A program made the position numbers and the translations under genes. DNA of 64,000 nucleotides from Vibrio neonatus (GTDB lineage Bacteria; Pseudomonadota; Gammaproteobacteria; Enterobacterales; Vibrionaceae): contig NZ_AP024885.1 of the NCBI RefSeq assembly GCF_024346975.1, forward strand, positions 1,860,001 to 1,924,000, in the 5' to 3' direction. Every line of letters begins with the position of its first letter. Position 1 is the stretch's first letter. Positions 19,429 to 28,243 of the stretch are shown piece after piece. The notes beneath the pieces are model-generated. The model saw nothing but the letters and a program-made list of their open reading frames with translations. It was not told the origin of the DNA and did not search any database.

Positions 19429-20208
19429 TTAAGACTGCGCGTCTAACCACTCTCGCGTCACTTGATCAATTTCGCGTCCTTCACGAGAGACTTTATAATC
19501 GAGCTCAGCAATGATTTCATTTGAGAATCTTAAGCGATCTAAGATATCTAGTTGCTCTTGAGAGAAGACTTTCGCTTGATCTTCACGCAGCAGCAATACA
19601 GCTCGGTCAACAATTCCTAACAAGCCTTTAGGCTCAATCACTTCTCTAATCGCATATTTGTGATGTAAAAATTGCGGCTTCCATAATGGCACAATTAGCC
19701 ACTGTTTCTCAGCCACAGCTTGTTCAAACGCGCTAAAGCAATCTTGCTCTGTGCCAGTATGAAAACGATAGCCCGCAGCGCTCAATCCATACTCTTCCAT
19801 CATTTGAATGGAAAAACGAGTGATCCCTGCCCCTGCATTAATGCCTTGAATATCTTTATTCATACGCGCTAAAACTTCAGGCTTGAGTAAATCTGCTACC
19901 TCTTTGACTGATTGTTCAGGGACATAATCAGGCACACCCCAATGTGCGTAAGGTTCGTAATGCAACCCTAGCTCAACTAGAGGCTCGACTTGCTCTACAT
20001 CAGCTTTATAAATGCCATGACTTGATGGCAACCAAGCCGATGTAATCATTCCTACTTCAGCCGATTTTAACTTAGCAAAATTCTGTTGATGCGGTGAATA
20101 AATACGCTGCACCTGAAAACCCATATCACTCAACACATGGCTAACAATAGAAGCGGTGATGCGATGAAAAGAGAGGTCTGTCACCCCCATTTTGATTTGT
20201 TTACACAT
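19429..20208 (-). CDS. ProX/OpuAC-like substrate-binding protein without signal peptide
   Basis: The 259-residue sequence has the fold signatures of glycine betaine/choline ABC transporter binding proteins: a start MGVTDLSFHRITASIVSHVLSDMGF-like strand-helix unit, VGMITSAWLPSSHG, INAGAGITRFSIQMMEEYG, and WLIVPLWKPQFLHHKY near residue 175. Unlike secreted binding proteins, it has no signal peptide or lipobox, and no permease or ATPase gene is nearby. It may therefore act in the cytoplasm as a ligand sensor or carrier; this is inference. It lies 101 bases downstream of the ABM-domain gene on the same strand. Confidence 0.78.
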   Translation of the reverse strand: MCKQIKMGVTDLSFHRITASIVSHVLSDMGFQVQRIYSPHQQNFAKLKSAEVGMITSAWLPSSHGIYKADVEQVEPLVELGLHYEPYAHWGVPDYVPEQSVKEVADLLKPEVLARMNKDIQGINAGAGITRFSIQMMEEYGLSAAGYRFHTGTEQDCFSAFEQAVAEKQWLIVPLWKPQFLHHKYAIREVIEPKGLLGIVDRAVLLLREDQAKVFSQEQLDILDRLRFSNEIIAELDYKVSREGREIDQVTREWLDAQS

Positions 20209-20309
20209 AAGTACACTCCGGTGGATATTGTGGTGGATTATCGCGGTAGATAATGTTTTGGTATGACTCAGTCATGTGAACGGGACAAGCCGTACTTACT
20301 GCGATTTGC

Positions 20310-20600
20310 TCACGCTATGTGAGTCATTTCATTTAGTGTAAAACTCGCCACCGCGCCTTCTGTTGCAGCCATATAATCAGCTAAGTGAGCATTACCCATG
20401 TGTACTTGCCATAGTTCACGCGATGCCCAGTTCTCATAGAAGGTAAAATGGGCTGGGTTTTCATTATCTTGATGCAAGTCGTAATTGATGCAACCCTCTT
20501 CTGCTCGAGTAGTATCAATCAGCTTTAATAGCTCGGCTTTTACCAATTCAATTTTGTCTGGATTCGCGACGATATTGGCTACGATAGTCAGTTTACTCAT
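20310..20600 (-). CDS. Antibiotic biosynthesis monooxygenase (ABM) domain protein
   Basis: A 96-residue dimeric alpha-beta barrel protein of the ABM/YgiN type. The family pattern is clear: MSKLTIVANIVANPDKIELVKAEL at the start in pieces, the EEGCINYDLHQD motif, and HFTFYENWASREL with the conserved His and Trp. Members include quinol monooxygenases and small electrophile-handling enzymes that need no cofactor; the substrate here is unknown. The ATG at 20600 follows AGAGAG, so it is preferred to the frame opening at 20627. Confidence 0.85.
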   Translation of the reverse strand: MSKLTIVANIVANPDKIELVKAELLKLIDTTRAEEGCINYDLHQDNENPAHFTFYENWASRELWQVHMGNAHLADYMAATEGAVASFTLNEMTHIA

Positions 20601-20758
20601 TTGATGTCTCTCTATAATCATCTGCAAATGAAGCGATATGCCTCAAAAATGTGCACACAGATTAGAGTCTCAAACAAAATCCGTAAACACACCAATATTT
20701 GAATTATTATCAAATTTAAATTGATAATAGAATTGCAAGGAGCAATCAATCACGACAC

Positions 20759-20781
20759 TGCAAATTTCAAGACCTGACCCC
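20759..20781 (-). repeat. REP-like repeat copy 2
   Basis: Exact copy of the 23-bp core in minus orientation, forming an inverted pair with copy 3 across a 23-base spacer, as in BIME-type units. Confidence 0.85.
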
Positions 20782-20804
20782 GCACTTTGAGATAATTATT
20801 CAGC

Positions 20805-20827
20805 GGGGTCAGGTCTTGAAATTTGCA
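20805..20827 (+). repeat. REP-like repeat copy 3
   Basis: Exact plus-strand copy of the 23-bp core; the right arm of the inverted pair with copy 2. Transcribed together they would form a long stem-loop. Confidence 0.85.
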
Positions 20828-21233
20828 TGCTTTAGGGGTTAAGCAGGAAGAAGCTTTTATCTATTGGGATTTTTAAGTCTAACTTTATATCTTTTATTTA
20901 ATTAAATAAATTACATTTCTTAACATGCATAAATATTAGAATATTATTGGAAATATTTATTCGAAATCATGAATAAAATAACCACTCCCATTTCAATATA
21001 TTCGATAATTATAAAATAGAGATCTTTATCACATATATATTAAAATACTACAAGAAATTAAGCGGCAAAAAGTAACATTCTAAATACCTGTTTTTAAAGG
21101 AAAAACACAGAGAGATCACTGTAACAATATGTTATTCGAGACTTTATCAGAAATAAAAACAAGATATATATCACTGTTTAGCGAAGACCCAAGCGTAATA
21201 TATTGTAAATAAATATTACAAGAGGTCGCGAAT

Positions 21234-24212
21234 ATGAAAAGAAAAACATTAGCTATATTAATTGGCTTGGCACTCGTTGGGTGTAATAGCGAATCTAATA
21301 CAGCAGCACCGTCTAAAAATGAAGTAATTGATGCATCCATATTAACACCAGCTAATAGTGAATCAATTGATGCGTCAAAACTAACACCCGCTAATAGTGA
21401 AGCAATTGATGCATCTAAACTAACACCCGCTAATAGCGAAGCAATCAATGCATCTAAAATAATGTCTGCTAGTGAAGTCATTAATGTATCTAAACTGACA
21501 CCGGCTACTGAGGTTGTTGACGCAGCAAAAATTGAACCATCAACAGAAATCCCACAAATGGCTGAGATTTCGCCTGCAACCGATATTGTGCAAACACCGA
21601 CTCTGCCTATTAGTAAATTTGAAGCAAACGACGCGGCATTTAGATCAACCGGTATTCCTGAAGGTGTGACTAAAATCCCTGAAGTAAAATGTGACAAAGT
21701 ATTTGATTCACTAGAGGATTTAGAAAAGGTTGCTAAGGATTCCGAAAGACATCCTGAGACTTTAGCAGCAGGTTCTACGTTATGTTTAGCCGATGGGGAA
21801 TATAGTGATGACCTTGACCTAAGGGTGGTAAGAGGCATGACCGTTGCCGCTGAACACTCAGGTAAAGCAATTATTAAAGATGGTGTTATTTCTATCTCGT
21901 TAAATGGCGAACATAGCCGACTTCAAGGTTTAGTATTTAAAGACATCACCTATAAAAGTGCCATGATCAATACTCGTGGTCATGACAATACTACTTGTAC
22001 AGATTGTCGTATTACTGAGATTTCAGTTATTGATCCAAAAACTGTAATAGACAAACGAACAGGACAAGGCAAAGCCGGTAACCTAGTTAAACTTTATGGT
22101 GATGGTAACTGGTTTGATCACAGTATTCTAAGTGGTAAAACATCCGCTAACCCTATGATTTCATTAGTGCGTGAAAAAGGTCTGACTGACGAACAAAGAG
22201 CGCACAATATCGTGGTTTATAAAAACTACATTGCCAACCGTGCCCCCGCTGATGGCAAAATTTATGCTGGTGCACAAGATAATAACTACGAAGCTATTCG
22301 TACCGGCTTAAGTGAAACTCACGAACAAGCCAGTCACTCTTTTGTTGTTGGCAACTTGTTTGAAAACATCCAAGGTGAAGCAGAAGTTATCTCTAACAAA
22401 GCCAGTGAAAACACTATTAGTTTCAACACCATCAGAAACAGTAATGGTTCACTCACTAACCGTCATGGTCACGACAACAATATCGAAAACAACTTTATTT
22501 TAGGCGAAGGTTACCCTCTTGCCGGTGGTATTCGTATCGTTGATAACGGACACGTTATCCAAAATAACTACATCGATGGCGCTCGTTACTTAAGTACCAC
22601 TCACCACGGCGGTATTGTTCTATTAGGCTCTGATGGTGCAGGTGATGGCGACAACGGCTATCAACAAGTTGAAAATGTTCATATTGCTCACAACACCATC
22701 GTCGACAGTGTAAACAGCTTGAACTTAGATGGCGGCGGTAAAAAAACACAGCCTCAAAATGTGTTCATCGAAAACAATATCGTTGAAAAAGCGATTGGCC
22801 CTATCTTCAAAAGCTCTGACCGTGGCCTACCACCTAACTCAGAAATCTTAGGCAATATATTCTCTGGTAATCAATTCGCGGATAGCGATGGTATAAAAGA
22901 GTCTCAACTTGCCAGTCAAAATAGCTTTGAGTCTGCTGAGCTTGAACGTAATACACAAGGCGACCACCTATATCGTCCAACAGCCAACACACCAAACTTA
23001 GATGCTACATTACACGTTACCCGCAACTTCACAGCGCCTACTTATGACATGGATGGACAGTTGCGTAGTGCGATGACCACTATTGGTGCCGATGAAAGAA
23101 ATGCAACCACTCGTACTGTTGCGCCATTGACCTATAAAGATGTAGGCCCTGTGACTTATAAAGTCACCAAACCAAGCCCAATTGTTGTCACCGCTGACAT
23201 CAAAAATAGCAACTTTGACAACTGGTTAGAAGATTGGCAAGGTCAAGGCGGTTACACAGTGACAGGTGCAGAAGCCTTCTCAGGTCAAACACTTGCTCTT
23301 AGTGACAATGGTTATATGCGTCAGGATATTGCCGTTATGCCAAACCATCACTACGAACTAAGTGCATTTGTAAAAGGTAACTACAAACTTTCAGTTGATG
23401 GCATTGCAAGCACCAAAGGTGATGTGAAAGGCGACCAATACAAATGGGTAAGAGTACCGTTTGATACTGGCTCAAATGACACAGTGACTATCTCTCTAGG
23501 CATTCCAGAAACAGTAACTGTAAATGCACCTCTAGTTGATGGCGACTTCACACAATACTACAAAGGTGATAGAGAAAACTGGGTTGAGCATGAAGACAGT
23601 GTCGCAGGCCTAGGTGAAGTTGGCGGCTCTAAAGACAGCGCCTTTTCTGGCGAAGGGTCTATTCGTTTACGCTTCATTAATGGTACAGATGAAGATGGCA
23701 ACAATATCGATGCCAAAAATGACTTTACCGCACAACCTAGCGTAACTCGTGTTGTCAGTGGATTACCAACCAACACAGATGTGACATTCTCTATGTACTA
23801 CTGTGACAGAATGGGGGATAAATCCCTTGCAACCCTTGGCTTTGGCGCACGTACAGTAGCAGCTGAATCTCTTAAAGGTACATTACTAAAAGAAGATTTC
23901 GCGCATAACAAAGACCTAGCCAACGCACCAGAAGGTTCAAATAAAGATTGCTTCAAAAAAGTCACCACTACATTTAATACTGGTGACAATACTAGCATCG
24001 AACTCTTTGCCAACATGATAGTCGACAAAGACGGCAGTTTGACCAACGATCAAATTAAAACCGATAGCTTCTATCAAAAAAATAAATTTGAAGTGCGCCT
24101 AGATAACTTCGCCGTTTCTTATGAAGCAAAAGCAAGCGATGATTTAACCGCAAGTTTTGATGAAATACGTGCCGCAACCCGTATGGACCAAAAACCTCAA
24201 CAAGCTGAATAA
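21234..24212 (+). CDS. PL6 family alginate lyase, lipoprotein with repeat linker
   Basis: A 992-residue surface-type lipoprotein (lipobox ALVGC, Cys17). Residues 32-106 are six imperfect 12-13-residue repeats of the IDASKLTPANSEA type. Residues about 150-625 form a parallel beta-helix of the PL6/chondroitinase B family. The catalytic pair Lys389 and Arg410 is 21 residues apart, and Glu382 and Glu384 lie 7 and 5 residues before the Lys, exactly as the catalytic and calcium-binding residues of chondroitinase B; the NYEAIRTG motif (351-358) completes the site. Two beta-rich modules (about 650-765 and 766-985) may bind carbohydrate. It probably depolymerises alginate at the outer membrane. No other alginate gene is adjacent. 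REP-like repeats flank it on both sides. Confidence 0.9.
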   Translation: MKRKTLAILIGLALVGCNSESNTAAPSKNEVIDASILTPANSESIDASKLTPANSEAIDASKLTPANSEAINASKIMSASEVINVSKLTPATEVVDAAKIEPSTEIPQMAEISPATDIVQTPTLPISKFEANDAAFRSTGIPEGVTKIPEVKCDKVFDSLEDLEKVAKDSERHPETLAAGSTLCLADGEYSDDLDLRVVRGMTVAAEHSGKAIIKDGVISISLNGEHSRLQGLVFKDITYKSAMINTRGHDNTTCTDCRITEISVIDPKTVIDKRTGQGKAGNLVKLYGDGNWFDHSILSGKTSANPMISLVREKGLTDEQRAHNIVVYKNYIANRAPADGKIYAGAQDNNYEAIRTGLSETHEQASHSFVVGNLFENIQGEAEVISNKASENTISFNTIRNSNGSLTNRHGHDNNIENNFILGEGYPLAGGIRIVDNGHVIQNNYIDGARYLSTTHHGGIVLLGSDGAGDGDNGYQQVENVHIAHNTIVDSVNSLNLDGGGKKTQPQNVFIENNIVEKAIGPIFKSSDRGLPPNSEILGNIFSGNQFADSDGIKESQLASQNSFESAELERNTQGDHLYRPTANTPNLDATLHVTRNFTAPTYDMDGQLRSAMTTIGADERNATTRTVAPLTYKDVGPVTYKVTKPSPIVVTADIKNSNFDNWLEDWQGQGGYTVTGAEAFSGQTLALSDNGYMRQDIAVMPNHHYELSAFVKGNYKLSVDGIASTKGDVKGDQYKWVRVPFDTGSNDTVTISLGIPETVTVNAPLVDGDFTQYYKGDRENWVEHEDSVAGLGEVGGSKDSAFSGEGSIRLRFINGTDEDGNNIDAKNDFTAQPSVTRVVSGLPTNTDVTFSMYYCDRMGDKSLATLGFGARTVAAESLKGTLLKEDFAHNKDLANAPEGSNKDCFKKVTTTFNTGDNTSIELFANMIVDKDGSLTNDQIKTDSFYQKNKFEVRLDNFAVSYEAKASDDLTASFDEIRAATRMDQKPQQAE
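21327..21551 (+). repeat. Tandem repeats encoding the lyase linker
   Basis: Three nearly identical 39-base units and three diverged 36-base units encode the Ser/Thr/Ala/Pro-rich repeats between the lipidated cysteine and the catalytic domain. The first three units are similar enough to change in number by slippage or recombination. Confidence 0.85.
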
Positions 24213-24231
24213 GCGAATCATCAACAAAGCT

Positions 24232-24262
24232 ATGCCGTTCACTCCTGTGAGCGGCATTTTTT
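24232..24262 (+). terminator. Terminator of the alginate lyase gene
   Basis: ATGCCGTTCAC pairs with GTGAGCGGCAT across a TCCT loop with one mismatch, followed by a seven-T run. It lies 20 bases after the lyase stop. Confidence 0.85.
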
Positions 24263-24269
24263 TATTTAG

Positions 24270-24292
24270 GGGGTCAGGTCTTGAAATTTGCA
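24270..24292 (+). repeat. REP-like repeat copy 4
   Basis: Exact plus-strand 23-bp core, immediately after the T-run of the alginate lyase terminator. Confidence 0.85.
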
Positions 24293-24359
24293 CCGACTCA
24301 CCTTCTATTTTATGTTCAACTCGCCAACCATTTAAATCAAGGTTGGCAATACATCTTCT

Positions 24360-24398
24360 ATAAACAGCCCTTCCGTGCAAATTTCAAGACCTGACCCC
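24360..24398 (-). repeat. REP-like repeat copy 5 with extended left module
   Basis: The 23-bp core (24376-24398, minus) is preceded by ATAAACAGCCCTTCCG. The whole 39-base module recurs 77 bases further on with two changes. Confidence 0.85.
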
Positions 24399-24436
24399 TG
24401 TAACTTATTTGCCACCTTGTTGACGGTATATCCTCC

Positions 24437-24475
24437 ATAAACAGCTCTTCCGTGCAAATTTCATGACCTGACCCC
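24437..24475 (-). repeat. REP-like repeat copy 6 with extended left module
   Basis: Second copy of the extended module. The core (24453-24475) differs from the others by one base (TTTCATGACC in place of TTTCAAGACC). It ends about 120 bases before the ybiT start. Confidence 0.85.
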
Positions 24476-24592
24476 GCTTGTGACTTACATCTCATAACTG
24501 TCATTTGTGTGATAAGTCTGTATAATTCGTCGCCTCTAAATTCATTGTCTTTGATTGGGCAATTTCCAACTTCTATACCTAGGAATTCTTCT

Positions 24593-26197
24593 TTGATATC
24601 TACCGCAAACATCACCATGCAATTTGGCGCAGAGCCGCTATTTGAAAACATCTCTGCTAAGTTTGGTAACGGCAACCGCTATGGCCTAATTGGCGCAAAT
24701 GGGTGTGGTAAATCAACCTTTATGAAAATCCTAAGTGGTGCACTAACACCGAGCTCAGGTAACGTGTCGATTACTCCAGGGCTTAAACTTGGCGTATTAA
24801 GCCAAGACCAGTTCGCATTTGAGCAATACAATGTTATCGACGTTGTGATCATGGGTGATCGCAAGCTTTGGGAAATCAAACAAGAGCGTGACCGTATTTA
24901 TTCTTTGCCAGAAATGAGCGAAGAAGATGGCATGAAAGTCGCAGAACTTGAAAGCGAATTTGCCGAGATGGATGGCTACACAGCAGAAAGCCGCGCTGGG
25001 GACATATTACTGCAGGCGGGCATTGAAGAAGAGTTTCACTTCGGCTTAATGCAGCAAGTGGCTCCCGGTTGGAAACTGCGTGTGTTGCTAGCGCAAGCCT
25101 TGTTTGCCAACCCAGATATTTTGCTACTTGATGAACCTACCAACAACTTGGATATTCACACCATTAACTGGCTAGGTGAAGAGCTCAATCAACGTAAGTG
25201 CACCATGATCATTATCTCGCATGACCGTCACTTCCTAAACTCTGTCTGTACCCACATGGCTGATATCGATTACGGCGAGCTTCGTATTTATCCAGGTAAC
25301 TATGAATACTTCCTTGAAGCATCGGGCCTTATTCGTGAGCAGTTGTTAGCAAGTAATGCCAAGAAAGCGGCTGAAATTAACGAACTGCAAGACTTTGTGA
25401 ACCGTTTTGGCGCAAATGCTTCTAAAGCGAAACAAGCCAGTTCACGAGCTAAGAAGATGGATAAAATCAAGCTAGATGAGGTCAAGTCTTCCAGCCGTAT
25501 CAGTCCTTCTATCGACTTTGGTGAAGGTAAAAAACTGCATAGACTTGCACTAGAATTGCAAGATTTAGGGCATTCATTTGACGATGAACTGCTATTTGAA
25601 CAAGGTAATTTACTGCTTGAAGCCGGTACTCGCCTAGCAGTGATCGGAGAAAATGGCGTCGGTAAATCCACATTATTACGCTGCCTAGTCAAAGAACTAG
25701 AACAAACGCAAGGCGTAGTGAAATGGTCAGAAAACGCCTCAATCGGCTATTGCCCGCAAGACAGCACCGCCGATTTTGACAATGACTTATCTATCTTTGA
25801 TTGGATTTCACAATGGCGCACCGTCAAGCACGATGATCTTATGGTACGTGGTATTCTAGGGCGTTTACTGTTCACCGCTGACGATGCCAACAAAAAAGCA
25901 AAAAACTGCTCAGGTGGTGAGAAAAACCGTCTGTTATTTGGCAAGTTAATGATGCAAGACATCAACGTACTGGTCATGGATGAGCCAACCAACCACATGG
26001 ATATGGAAGCCATCGAAGCGCTAAATAACGCATTGAAAGAATACCAAGGCACGCTTATCTTTGTCAGCCATGACCGTGAATTCGTTTCATCATTGGCAAC
26101 TTCAATTATCGACGTAAAAGATAAAAAGCTAGTTAACTTCCAAGGCACCTACGACGAGTACTTAGCTCACCAAAAGAAAGAACTCGCGATAGCCTAA
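24593..26197 (+). CDS. ybiT: ABC-F family ATPase YbiT
   Basis: A soluble protein with two ABC ATPase domains and no membrane segment, of the ABC-F type that acts on ribosomes. First Walker [10 protein letters not shown], linker-domain charged helices near residues 240-300, second Walker [10 protein letters not shown] and signature CSGGEKNR, with LLLDEPTNN and VMDEPTNH Walker B motifs. The sequence follows E. coli YbiT closely. The start is TTG at 24593 with AGGA eight bases before it, giving 534 residues; a longer frame to 24509 adds residues not found in the family. A REP-like repeat begins seven bases after its stop. Confidence 0.93.
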   Translation: MISTANITMQFGAEPLFENISAKFGNGNRYGLIGANGCGKSTFMKILSGALTPSSGNVSITPGLKLGVLSQDQFAFEQYNVIDVVIMGDRKLWEIKQERDRIYSLPEMSEEDGMKVAELESEFAEMDGYTAESRAGDILLQAGIEEEFHFGLMQQVAPGWKLRVLLAQALFANPDILLLDEPTNNLDIHTINWLGEELNQRKCTMIIISHDRHFLNSVCTHMADIDYGELRIYPGNYEYFLEASGLIREQLLASNAKKAAEINELQDFVNRFGANASKAKQASSRAKKMDKIKLDEVKSSSRISPSIDFGEGKKLHRLALELQDLGHSFDDELLFEQGNLLLEAGTRLAVIGENGVGKSTLLRCLVKELEQTQGVVKWSENASIGYCPQDSTADFDNDLSIFDWISQWRTVKHDDLMVRGILGRLLFTADDANKKAKNCSGGEKNRLLFGKLMMQDINVLVMDEPTNHMDMEAIEALNNALKEYQGTLIFVSHDREFVSSLATSIIDVKDKKLVNFQGTYDEYLAHQKKELAIA

Positions 26198-26203
26198 ACT
26201 TGC

Positions 26204-26226
26204 GGGGTCAGGTCTTGAAATTTGCA
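26204..26226 (+). repeat. REP-like repeat copy 7
   Basis: Exact plus-strand core directly after the ybiT stop codon. With the following ACCTGACC it can form an 8-bp stem. Confidence 0.85.
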
Positions 26227-26254
26227 ACCTGACCTTTCTTTAAGTATTGCCAAT

Positions 26255-26291
26255 AAAAAAGACCTGATTCTCACAAATCAGGTCTTTTTCT
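26255..26291. terminator. Bidirectional terminator between ybiT and the Bcr/CflA gene
   Basis: A 14-bp stem (AAAAAGACCTGATT and its complement) with A-rich and T-rich flanks serves both convergent genes. It is not a copy of the REP core despite the shared GACCTGA letters. Confidence 0.85.
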
Positions 26292-26305
26292 ATAAATATT
26301 TGAAG

Positions 26306-27514
26306 CTACTTTTTACTGCTAATAATATTGTGCGTCACAAAGTCGCGATTTTTCACCAGTAACCACATCACCAATCCCAAGCACCCTACTCCAATCTGAA
26401 TCAATCCAAGATCTTCAATAAGCGACTGCTGACGAAGTGACACTAATACCATGCCCAAAGAACCCGCCATCATGCCGCTGAACTGAATAATTGCAACCGC
26501 AGAGCCCGTATCCTTCTCTTGCTGATCTAGCATTAAATTGGTACCAGGAATTCGAGTCGTAATAATTGCCATGGTGATTGGTGCGGCAATAAAGGCGAAA
26601 ACCCAAGGCGATAGATGACCAATAGTGAGTGTCAACACACCTAAGAATGCAATCATGACATAACATGCGGTAATGATGCTTTGCGTGCGAATGCGTTTGG
26701 ACACTTTCATGTAGATCGTTGGCCCAAACGAGGCAAACAGTGCGTTAAATGCAAACGCGTAACTAAATTGCTGCTCAGTCAAACCAAAGCCATTAATGTA
26801 AATATAAGAACCGGCAGCCAAGAATGCCATTAGCGCCATTGGCGTAAGAGAAAAAATCGCCAGCAACGCAACAAAGCGTGGATTTTTAAATACGATAATA
26901 AGACGACTCCAGGAACGCAGCATTGACCCTTCGTAGCGGTGCTCTAATGTCTCTGTGTAGCAAAGCGCCACTAGGGTTGCGACAAGCCCAAACGATGCTA
27001 AAAACACAAACATCATGTGCCAAGAAGCCACTTTCAATAACAGTGCGCCAATCACTGGCGCGACCATAGGCGCAATAATCACCAAAGACATAATGGTCGC
27101 CATGATTTTTTCACGCTCGCGGCCGCTGAACATATCTTTGACGATTGCCGTTGCCACCACTGTGATAGCACTGCCACCAAAGGCTTGTAGAGACCTTGCG
27201 CCGATTAAAATATCGATATTAAAAGCAAAGGCACAAAGTATGCTCGCCAACATATACACACCAAGTCCAGTCAGCAATATAGGCTTGCGCCCAAACTTTT
27301 CACTCAATGGCCCCCAAAATAGTAAGCCAACCGCGTAAGTGACAAAGTAAACACTAAGAGTGAGGTTCACCATTACTTGGGTCGTATTTAAAATTTCGAC
27401 CATTTGTGGCAATGCAGGTAGGTACAAATCGGTCGTTAAGGGAGGAAAAGCACTGATAATTACTAAAAAGAACAAAGTGCCTTTGTTACCAAGGATTGGT
27501 TGGTGTTTTGTCAA
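26306..27514 (-). CDS. Bcr/CflA family drug efflux transporter (MFS)
   Basis: A 402-residue inner membrane protein with about 12 hydrophobic segments. The start of the family motif FPPLTTDLYLPALPQM (first helix) and the MFS loop motif GPLSEKFGRKPILL between helices 2 and 3 identify the Bcr/CflA drug:proton antiporters, which export bicyclomycin, chloramphenicol or sulfonamides in characterised members. The actual substrate is unknown. It is a single gene, convergent with ybiT. Confidence 0.9.
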   Translation of the reverse strand: MTKHQPILGNKGTLFFLVIISAFPPLTTDLYLPALPQMVEILNTTQVMVNLTLSVYFVTYAVGLLFWGPLSEKFGRKPILLTGLGVYMLASILCAFAFNIDILIGARSLQAFGGSAITVVATAIVKDMFSGREREKIMATIMSLVIIAPMVAPVIGALLLKVASWHMMFVFLASFGLVATLVALCYTETLEHRYEGSMLRSWSRLIIVFKNPRFVALLAIFSLTPMALMAFLAAGSYIYINGFGLTEQQFSYAFAFNALFASFGPTIYMKVSKRIRTQSIITACYVMIAFLGVLTLTIGHLSPWVFAFIAAPITMAIITTRIPGTNLMLDQQEKDTGSAVAIIQFSGMMAGSLGMVLVSLRQQSLIEDLGLIQIGVGCLGLVMWLLVKNRDFVTHNIISSKK

Positions 27515-27749
27515 AATAAATCTCTATATCAAAGTTTAAGCGGGGTAAATGCGGGGGGTGATTCTGAGCTTAAGTCATACAAGTGTCAATTAGATATCCA
27601 ATCTAGCCTTTAATTACCACTTTCTGAGAGTCGACTTATAGAGAAAACTTTAGCTTAAAAATCATACTAGTCACAGTATTAATTCTTATGCCGTAGGTAG
27701 TACCACTTATGTTATTTGATATTTTCTTATTCTGTTAACCCTCAAAACC

Positions 27750-27772
27750 TGCAAAATTCAAGACCTGACCCT
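27750..27772 (-). repeat. REP-like repeat copy 8 (degenerate)
   Basis: A minus-orientation copy with two differences from the core (an A for T in the AAATTTC run and a T at the last position). It is followed by a stray CTGACCCCG, which suggests decay or partial duplication. Confidence 0.7.
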
Positions 27773-27824
27773 GCAACTGACCCCGTAATAGCTCATCGAG
27801 TTCAGGCCTTAAAAGTATGATAAG

Positions 27825-27847
27825 TGCAAATTTCAAGACCTGACCCC
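27825..27847 (-). repeat. REP-like repeat copy 9
   Basis: Exact minus-strand core, 14 bases beyond the stop codon of the DUF5062 gene. Confidence 0.85.
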
Positions 27848-27861
27848 GCAATTTTGACCGG

Positions 27862-28122
27862 CTATTTTAGAGGGTCGTTGTCTGGGAGGACTTTGTGCAT
27901 CCAGAGGGCTAGGCGTTTTTTGATGTTTGGGCCGTCTTGTTTGTCTTCTGGGAGGGGGGCGATTTGTTTTACGCCGACTAGGAATAGGTAGACAGATTGT
28001 ACTTTTAAAGGCTGTGTCGAACTTGGCAAATCAAAGCCTTGCATTTTTGCCATCTTAAAACCGACTTCTATTGCTTTTTTAACTAGCTTGTCTTCGTTAT
28101 GGATCTTAGCGGTTTTTGACAT
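27862..28122 (-). CDS. DUF5062 family protein
   Basis: An 86-residue soluble protein with no signal peptide. The pattern LVKKAIEVGFKMAKMQGF at the N-terminus, then PLPEDKQDGPNIKKRLALW and the C-terminal LPDNDPLK, fits DUF5062, a small protein family found in vibrios and relatives. No function is known. It is flanked by REP-like repeats on its 3' side and stands alone on the minus strand. Confidence 0.8.
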   Translation of the reverse strand: MSKTAKIHNEDKLVKKAIEVGFKMAKMQGFDLPSSTQPLKVQSVYLFLVGVKQIAPLPEDKQDGPNIKKRLALWMHKVLPDNDPLK

Positions 28123-28243
28123 AGTAAACTCATCCTTTGCATTGATTTAAGAATGAGTATACCAAACAAGAAAGGTTACACGTATATCTAGATCTCAAGT
28201 TGGGAATGCATCCACAAACTGTCATACACACCTCGCTCACAAA

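Larger units (their letters stand above)
20628..21233. other. Regulatory region upstream of the alginate lyase gene
   Basis: About 600 AT-rich bases without a credible gene. It contains the inverted pair of REP-like repeats (20759-20827). A half-site resembling a CRP box (TCACA at 21029-21033, with a weak left half) lies about 200 bases before the lyase start. The lyase ribosome binding site is AGAGG, about nine bases before its ATG. No clear sigma70 promoter stands out among the many AT-rich candidates. Confidence 0.5.
24213..24592. other. REP-rich intergenic region between alginate lyase and ybiT
   Basis: After the lyase terminator this 380-base region holds three REP-like repeats (one plus, two minus). 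The two minus copies sit in a longer module of about 38 bases that starts ATAAACAGC and is directly repeated with a 77-base period. Minus-strand frames here are short and built of repeat sequence, so I annotate no gene. Confidence 0.6.
27515..27861. other. Intergenic region with two REP-like repeats
   Basis: This 347-base stretch separates the minus-strand transporter gene from the minus-strand DUF5062 gene. It must hold the transporter promoter. The left part is ordinary AT-rich sequence; the part nearest the DUF5062 stop holds REP-like copies 8 and 9. No gene is visible. Confidence 0.5.

Noticed and set aside
21018..21033. CRP-like site upstream of the alginate lyase
   Set aside because: Only one half-site is good, and the AT-rich surroundings make chance matches likely; it is noted in the intergenic entry only.
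21116..21838. 240-codon minus-strand frame opposite the alginate lyase start
   Set aside because: It is the shadow of the repeat region and catalytic domain of the real gene, with low-complexity Ala/Ser repeats.
24144..24675. Two minus-strand frames of 78 and 105 codons between the lyase and ybiT genes
   Set aside because: They consist of lyase and ybiT antisense and REP sequence and have no ribosome binding site or family signature.
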